A stretch of DNA of 20,187 nt from JAGLTN01 sp035403325 (GTDB lineage: Bacteria; Planctomycetota; Phycisphaerae; Sedimentisphaerales; Anaerobacaceae), in contig CAZBKA010000049.1 in the NCBI GenBank assembly GCA_964492365.1, forward strand, positions 1-20,187. The letters are read 5' to 3'. The translations under genes and the position numbers were made by a program. Below, one piece after another: positions 15,730 to 20,187 of this stretch; the first letter of the stretch is position 1, and every line of letters begins with the position of its first letter. The notes below the pieces were generated by a model that was not told the DNA's origin, ran no database searches, and saw only the letters and a program-made list of their open reading frames with translations.

Positions 15730-16017
15730 TTAAAAAATATCCTCATTTTTGTGTATTCGGACATTTTCTCTGTAGTCCCCTTGTTGCTGACGATTCATTT
15801 TGTCTATTCTGCTTTGCTGCCATAATATTTTCAACCCAGTAACAGCAGAGCCTATACCGGCTGCAAAAAATAACATTGCTGCGAGTGTCGCAAAAAATTC
15901 AGGCAAAAGGAATATCATAAAACCAAAACCAATCAGCATCATTCCGACTATCATGGACCCTGCTGCAAATGTTCTTGAAGCCTGACTAATCGTATTAGAA
16001 AAAAATCTAAAAATCAT
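15730..16017 (-). CDS. Small two-helix membrane protein of unknown function
   Basis: The frame is open from 16074, but ATG 16017 is preferred: GGGAG (about 6-10 nt upstream) fits it, and the longer version would translate through the groEL terminator hairpin. The resulting 95-residue protein has a short amphipathic N-terminus, two hydrophobic segments (about 19-38 and 41-63) separated by LPE, and a charged, Gln/Asn-rich hydrophilic tail (65-95). I do not recognise a family. It is downstream of groEL on the same strand and convergent with mraY. Expression would need read-through of the terminator or a promoter I cannot place. Confidence 0.65.
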   Translation of the reverse strand: MIFRFFSNTISQASRTFAAGSMIVGMMLIGFGFMIFLLPEFFATLAAMLFFAAGIGSAVTGLKILWQQSRIDKMNRQQQGDYRENVRIHKNEDIF

Positions 16018-16033
16018 TTTATTCTCCCGAAGG

Positions 16034-16068
16034 AAAAAAAAGGCGGGTCTTGTTAAAAGGCCCGCCTT
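16034..16068 (-). terminator. Intrinsic terminator of the groESL unit
   Basis: On the minus strand AAGGCGGG (16068-16061) pairs with CCCGCCTT (16047-16040) across a 13-nt loop, and the T-run (16040-16034) follows. It is 13 bp past the groEL stop codon. The stem is GC-rich and convincing. Confidence 0.88.
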
Positions 16069-16080
16069 AGTCACTATATG

Positions 16081-17712
16081 TTAGTACATTCCACCGCCGC
16101 CACCTGGCATTTGAGGAGCTGCGGGTTTGTCTTCCGGAATTTCACTTACAATTGCATCTGTTGTCAGAAGCAGAGCCGCGATAGAAGCGGCATTTTGCAA
16201 AGCTGCCCTTTCGACTTTTGTAGGAACGATCACACCGAACTTGAGCATGTCTCCATACTTTTTGGTCAAGGCATTATAGCCATAATTTGGTTCGGTACTT
16301 TCCATAACCTTTTGAGCAACGATTGAACCATCAAGACCTGCGTTTTTGGCGATCTGTTTGATAGGAGCAACAATTGCTCTCTTAACGATATCGACACCAA
16401 CTCTAACATCGTCTTCTTTGGTTTTGATTTTGTCCAGAACAGCAATAGTTCTAAGCATTGCACTACCGCCACCAGAAAGGATTCCTTCTTCTACTGCTGC
16501 ACGGCAAGCGTGAAGAGCGTCTTCTACTCTTGCTTTCTTTTCTTTCATTTCAGCTTCGGTTGCAGCACCGACATTGATAACAGCAACCCCGCCGGAGAGT
16601 TTTGCGAGTCTTTCCTGGAGTTTTTCAATATCGTAATCACTGGTTGATCCTTCGATCTCTTTTTTGATCTGTTCTATTCTACCCTTGATAGCACCTGTGT
16701 CACCTGCACCTTCGATAATAGTTGAATTGTCCTTGTCGATGGTAACTCTTTTTGCTCGGCCTAGCTGAGTAAGCTCGACATTTTCAAGCTGCATTCCGAG
16801 ATCCTCGAAGATAGCTTCGCCACCAGTAACAACTGCGATGTCACTAAGGAGAGCCTTTCTTCTGTCACCGAAACCAGGAGCCTTAACTGCGGCAACCTGC
16901 AAAACGCCACGCAGCTTATTAATTACGAGAGTAGCCAAAGCTTCACCTTCAACGTCTTCAGCAATAATGAGCAAAGACCTGCCCTGCTTTGCAACTTTCT
17001 CAAGCAGAGGGACGAGTGACTTAATAGAACTGATTTTCTTTTCGTGCACGAGTATATAAGGCTTTTCGAGTACAACTGTCATGTCCTGCATGTTATTTAT
17101 AAAGTGCGGGCTAAGGTAACCTTTGTTGAACTGCATTCCTTCAACCAGGTCAACTGTAGTTTCCAGTGATTGACCTTCTTCAACAGTTATAACCCCGTCT
17201 TTGCCAACTTTGTCCATTGCCTCGGCAAGTTTTTTACCGATGACAGCATCCTGATTTGCTGAACATGTTGCGACCTGTTCGATTTGTTTTGTTGATTCAA
17301 TAGCAGTACTTTGTTTGTGAAGCTCTTCAACAACAGCGTCAACTGCCATATTGATGCCCTGCTTTACGAGCATGGGATTTGCACCGGCGGTGATATTCTT
17401 GAGACCTTCGTTGAATATTGCCTCAGCAAGAACCGTTGCAGTTGTGGTTCCGTCACCAGCGACAGAGGAAGTCTTTGAAGCAACTTCTTTAACCATCTGA
17501 GCACCCATATTTTCATAGGCATCTTCAAGTGTGATTTCTTTAGCGACGGAAACACCGTCCTTGGTAACTGTAGGTGTGCCGAAGGATTTTTCTAATACTA
17601 CATTTCGACCACAAGGGCCAAGAGTAACTTTTACGGCATCAGCCAGTTTTTTAATGCCGGCTTGAATTCCTGCTCTTGCCTCGGTACCGAAAGCTATTTT
17701 TTTTGCTGCCAT
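16081..17712 (-). CDS. groEL: Chaperonin GroEL (60-kDa subunit)
   Basis: A 543-residue ATP-dependent chaperonin forming the double-ring folding chamber with GroES. KVTLGPCGRNVVLEKSFG (28-45), the ATP-binding motif GDGTTT (86-91) and VEDALHACRAAVEEG, with the catalytic-type Asp, are intact. Length matches the family. The C-terminal tail reads MPGGGGGMY, a variant of the usual GGM repeats. GGAG lies about 12 nt before the ATG. It follows groES by 40 bp, a standard groES-groEL operon, and is closed by an intrinsic terminator. Confidence 0.98.
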   Translation of the reverse strand: MAAKKIAFGTEARAGIQAGIKKLADAVKVTLGPCGRNVVLEKSFGTPTVTKDGVSVAKEITLEDAYENMGAQMVKEVASKTSSVAGDGTTTATVLAEAIFNEGLKNITAGANPMLVKQGINMAVDAVVEELHKQSTAIESTKQIEQVATCSANQDAVIGKKLAEAMDKVGKDGVITVEEGQSLETTVDLVEGMQFNKGYLSPHFINNMQDMTVVLEKPYILVHEKKISSIKSLVPLLEKVAKQGRSLLIIAEDVEGEALATLVINKLRGVLQVAAVKAPGFGDRRKALLSDIAVVTGGEAIFEDLGMQLENVELTQLGRAKRVTIDKDNSTIIEGAGDTGAIKGRIEQIKKEIEGSTSDYDIEKLQERLAKLSGGVAVINVGAATEAEMKEKKARVEDALHACRAAVEEGILSGGGSAMLRTIAVLDKIKTKEDDVRVGVDIVKRAIVAPIKQIAKNAGLDGSIVAQKVMESTEPNYGYNALTKKYGDMLKFGVIVPTKVERAALQNAASIAALLLTTDAIVSEIPEDKPAAPQMPGGGGGMY

Positions 17713-17752
17713 TTTTTTATATTCTCCTATTTATATATTACGTTACGAATTA

Positions 17753-18040
17753 TTATTCGATTACAGCCAGAATTGAGCTTTCATCCATAATCAAATATTC
17801 TTTGTCATCGACCTTGACGTCTGTGCCGGCATAGCTGGTGAACAGAACAATATCACCTTTTTTGATTTCCATTTTTTTAACTGTTCCATCTTCGAGAACC
17901 TTGCCTGTACCTACGCTGATAACTTTACCTTTTTGAGGTTTTTCTTTTGCGGTTTCTGGTAAAACAATTCCGCCTGCTGTGACAGCCTGTGCTTCAAGAC
18001 GTTCAACAAGAACCCTGTCTGCTAATGGTCTGATTTTCAT
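17753..18040 (-). CDS. groES: Co-chaperonin GroES (10-kDa subunit)
   Basis: A 95-residue co-chaperonin forming the heptameric lid of the GroEL chamber. The sequence begins MKIRPLADRVLVERLE, as is usual. The mobile loop, with the GGIVLP segment that contacts GroEL (23-28), and the C-terminal ESSILAVIE are present. AAAGGAG lies about 10 nt before the ATG. The 47-bp gap to the upstream receiver gene has no CIRCE repeat (TTAGCACTC-N9-GAGTGCTAA) and no evident promoter, suggesting transcription from upstream. Confidence 0.97.
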   Translation of the reverse strand: MKIRPLADRVLVERLEAQAVTAGGIVLPETAKEKPQKGKVISVGTGKVLEDGTVKKMEIKKGDIVLFTSYAGTDVKVDDKEYLIMDESSILAVIE

Positions 18041-18087
18041 ATCTGGATTACTCCTTTCAAAATATTCATATTTTTTATATTTTTAAT

Positions 18088-18498
18088 TTAAGCGAAAATA
18101 TCGCTGTTGTACCTTTTGAGAAAAAGTCTGTGCAGCAAACCCCTCAATATGTTCATATCCACGGGTTTGTTTATGACACCAAAAACGTCAAGTTCAAGGG
18201 CTCTTACAAGGACATTATCATCGGCTTTGTCCTTGAGCATAATGCAGGGCAACCTGGGGTAGTCAAATCTGATGAGTTTTATAGTGGCCAAACCATTAGA
18301 ATTTTCGTTATCCATATCGACTATAGCAGTGTGAATCCGCCTTTGTTCAATAATATCGACAAACTCATTGCTGTCTTGAGCAACCATGAGGTTTACCCCT
18401 CTGGGTTTGAAAATATCCTGCAAAGCGCTAGGCCAAGCCCAACCAGCAACACTGGCAAGAACATTAACTTCATCAATATTTGACATACGATCTACCAT
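18088..18498 (-). CDS. Stand-alone atypical response-regulator receiver protein
   Basis: A 136-residue single-domain protein with a CheY-like pattern. The phospho-acceptor position is D61 in IVDMDNENSNG, aligning with the D-x7-G spacing of receivers, and the conserved lysine is K111 in INKPVD. The acidic pair near the N-terminus is missing (VLASVAGWAWPS is in its place), and the usual Thr/Ser after beta-4 is K89 (CIMLKDK). Metal-dependent phosphorylation is therefore doubtful; it may be a pseudo-receiver or protein-binding module. There is no output domain. Two starts are possible (18498 and 18486), neither with a strong ribosome binding site. It lies 47 bp before groES on the same strand and is probably its operon partner. 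Confidence 0.78.
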   Translation of the reverse strand: MVDRMSNIDEVNVLASVAGWAWPSALQDIFKPRGVNLMVAQDSNEFVDIIEQRRIHTAIVDMDNENSNGLATIKLIRFDYPRLPCIMLKDKADDNVLVRALELDVFGVINKPVDMNILRGLLHRLFLKRYNSDIFA

Positions 18499-18565
18499 AT
18501 AGATAAGTAATTGTGCAAATGTTGTGCCAGCAGGGAATATATCGTTATATATGACATAAAGCTAT

Positions 18566-18593
18566 ACTATAAAAGTATTTAGGTAATTGACAA
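18566..18593 (-). promoter_or_regulatory. Candidate promoter of the receiver-groES-groEL unit
   Basis: On the minus strand TTGTCA (18593-18588), a 16-nt spacer and TATAGT (18571-18566). A GGCG/CGCC dyad (18598-18608) lies just upstream. No CIRCE element is present nearby. Confidence 0.45.
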
Positions 18594-18677
18594 TACTGGC
18601 GGTTCGCCTGACAAAACAGTTGATAACTCTGCCAACCTGACAGAAGAGCCGTCAAACAGGGCGTTTTTACTCAAATC

Positions 18678-18706
18678 TTGACTTTGCTGCAGTAAAATAA
18701 TACAAT
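18678..18706 (+). promoter_or_regulatory. Promoter of the large secreted phosphoesterase
   Basis: TTGACT (18678-18683), a 17-nt spacer and TACAAT (18701-18706), placing the start near 18713, about 25 nt before the ATG. It diverges from the receiver-groESL promoter in a 239-bp gap. Confidence 0.6.
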
Positions 18707-18737
18707 AGGTACTTTGGTGACTTTAGAAAGGTTTGTA

Positions 18738-20187
18738 ATGAAAAAAAATAACATTTTCGTTTTTATAACATTTCTTCTACTTTCATTATTCATCTCCACA
18801 GGACAGGCAACGCCTTTAGGAGTAAATCTGATTAAAAACCCGTCAGCAGAGGCTAATGGCTCAAATTCCGACTGCAATGCAACTATAGTAATCGATGACT
18901 GGGAGACTGCTGATGATACGATAGTAATCCCGCTGGACTATGGAACAATTTTGAACGGAAATAATTTGACCCCACCAAAAGCTGATTTTGCGAGTGAAAC
19001 TTTTGGAAACAGTGTTTTTTTTGGTGGTCTTGTTTCGGCTGAGGAAAAAAATCCTCGGATGACACAGAGTATAGACATTTCAGACCGGGCAGTTGAAATA
19101 GACAAGGGGATGTTAAAATTTGAAGTATCCGGATATTTTGGCGGCTATTTAAACCAGAACGATTCAGCAAAGCTTTATGCATTTTTCTACGACCAAAATA
19201 ATGAACTTCAATCGACCCCAAAAATTGGTAGTGGTACAGCATTAACGAGGGGTAATATTACGACTATGCTTAAAGAGTCCATTTCGGATATTGTCCTGCC
19301 TGGGACAAGAACTATTACATTTATGTTTCAATGGACGCTTGCTTCCGGGGAATTTCAAAACGGTATTGCTGACAATCTGAGTTTTGTTATTATTCCATTG
19401 CCAGGTATCATTACGATAGAGTCTCAAGGCTCAACAAATGTTGCAGAAGGGGCAATTGATGACAGCTACCAGATAAAAATACTTGAAACAACCTCAGCAG
19501 ATGTCAATATTGCTATAACACCTGATGAGAGGCTCGATATCGGAGCGGGGACGGGAGAAATTTTAAATATCACTTTGAAGGCGGGGGTTGAGCCTAACTG
19601 CGTGATAAATGTTCGGGCTACCGAGAATAATGTTTTTGAAGGCTCAGAAACCGTTTTAATCAGTCATGTGACAAGCTCAGCTGACCCTAATTATAACAAT
19701 AAAACTTTCAGCGTAGAAGTTAAGGCAATTGATAACGATGATCCGATGCCTTTTGTACCAGGTACTATAACCATGGTGGTTGTACCAGATACGCAATACT
19801 ATGTCACAAATGATACGGGCAATGAGATATATAAATACATGATGCAATGGGTAAAGGACAACGCGTCGCAGAGAAACATTCAGGCAGTATTGCACGTTGG
19901 TGACGTTACCGACAACAACAGTGATGTGCAATGGGGTCGTGCAAAGACGTCAATGAGCATACTTGATGGGTATGTGCCTTATGCACTGGCTGTTGGTAAT
20001 CATGATGGGTACACTGCTACGAAATTGAATAATTATTTCCATATTTCGGATAATTCTAAAAATCAGGCAATTTACGGCGGTTCTTTTCAAACCGGCAGAG
20101 TTGAAAACTCCTACTATAAATTGACTGCTCCAAACGGCAGAAAGTTCCTTATACTTACAATCGAATTTGAAAAACGTCAGGCAGTGC
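18738..20187 (+). CDS. Secreted modular metallophosphoesterase (3' end cut by window)
   Basis: The frame is open from the ATG at 18738 to the edge: 483 codons without a stop. Residues 1-24 are a signal peptide (FVFITFLLLSLFIS, cut near GQA). Residues 28-220 form a beta-rich region beginning NLIKNPSAEANG, like carbohydrate-binding-type sandwiches and the N-terminus of the PEP-CTERM protein at 10932. Residues about 224-336 resemble a Calx-beta-type repeat (ITIESQGSTNVAEG, EGSETVLISH, VKAIDNDDP). The phosphoesterase domain starts at about 343: VVPDTQYY (348-355), LHVGDVTDNN (385-394) and AVGNHDGY (418-425). The first motif is D-x-Q instead of D-x-H. Motifs with the later histidines lie beyond the edge. 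AGAAAGG precedes the ATG. Likely an extracellular or surface phosphatase or nuclease-like enzyme; the substrate is unknown. Confidence 0.85.
   Translation, partial: MKKNNIFVFITFLLLSLFISTGQATPLGVNLIKNPSAEANGSNSDCNATIVIDDWETADDTIVIPLDYGTILNGNNLTPPKADFASETFGNSVFFGGLVSAEEKNPRMTQSIDISDRAVEIDKGMLKFEVSGYFGGYLNQNDSAKLYAFFYDQNNELQSTPKIGSGTALTRGNITTMLKESISDIVLPGTRTITFMFQWTLASGEFQNGIADNLSFVIIPLPGIITIESQGSTNVAEGAIDDSYQIKILETTSADVNIAITPDERLDIGAGTGEILNITLKAGVEPNCVINVRATENNVFEGSETVLISHVTSSADPNYNNKTFSVEVKAIDNDDPMPFVPGTITMVVVPDTQYYVTNDTGNEIYKYMMQWVKDNASQRNIQAVLHVGDVTDNNSDVQWGRAKTSMSILDGYVPYALAVGNHDGYTATKLNNYFHISDNSKNQAIYGGSFQTGRVENSYYKLTAPNGRKFLILTIEFEKRQAV

Noticed and set aside
16018..16074. Nineteen-residue N-terminal extension of the small membrane protein
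   Set aside because: It is encoded by the groEL terminator hairpin; GGGAG fits the later ATG at 16017.
18041..18087. CIRCE (HrcA) element before groES
   Set aside because: No TTAGCACTC/GAGTGCTAA-like arms are present in this gap or near the upstream promoter.
18130..18483. 117-residue plus-strand frame
   Set aside because: Antisense to the receiver gene; no ribosome binding site or recognisable motif.

Overview
The window looks like a chromosomal stretch from a planctomycete of the class Phycisphaerae, probably Sedimentisphaerales-like. This is inferred from a combination of traits, not from a marker gene: a prepilin-like protein with a C-terminal H-X9-DG motif, a PEP-CTERM surface protein with the tail start VPEPMTIALLGLG, an exported SUMF1-type protein carrying a dockerin-like motif and a PASTA repeat, secreted glycosidases, and moderate-to-low GC. 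No phage, insertion sequence, CRISPR array, rRNA or tRNA was recognised.

Left part (1-7781): a truncated minus-strand gene for an exported SUMF1-fold protein (1-1068) diverges from a plus-strand carbohydrate block. The block holds a prepilin-like H-X9-DG protein (1474), a secreted GH78 alpha-L-rhamnosidase (2284) and an exported GH2 beta-galactosidase (4596). The 405-bp divergent gap carries two back-to-back sigma70-type promoters and a head-to-tail 22-bp tandem repeat upstream of the plus-strand promoter. Rhamnose- and galactose-releasing enzymes together suggest breakdown of a rhamnose/galactose-containing polysaccharide; the substrate is inferred.

Middle (7782-11662): recJ lies behind a promoter embedded in a dyad that also looks like a terminator for the GH2 gene. 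It is followed 15 bp later by a Tat-exported metallophosphoesterase. A strong promoter with tandem upstream repeats and a long leader then precedes a PEP-CTERM protein, which ends at a clear intrinsic terminator.

Right-centre (11663-15719): murE, murF and mraY form a short dcw-type block for the UDP-MurNAc-pentapeptide and lipid I steps of peptidoglycan synthesis. MurE has the DNPR meso-diaminopimelate motif. The rest of a dcw cluster is not adjacent.

Right (15720-20187): a minus-strand unit runs from an atypical stand-alone receiver protein to groES, groEL, an intrinsic terminator and a small two-helix membrane protein convergent with mraY. Diverging from it, a large secreted modular metallophosphoesterase runs off the right edge. 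Two genes are cut by the window edges (1-1068 minus and 18738-20187 plus).

No convincing wholly new system was found. The best leads are the promoter-proximal tandem repeats, the prepilin-like/rhamnosidase operon, the degenerate receiver in the chaperonin operon and the architectured PEP-CTERM leader.
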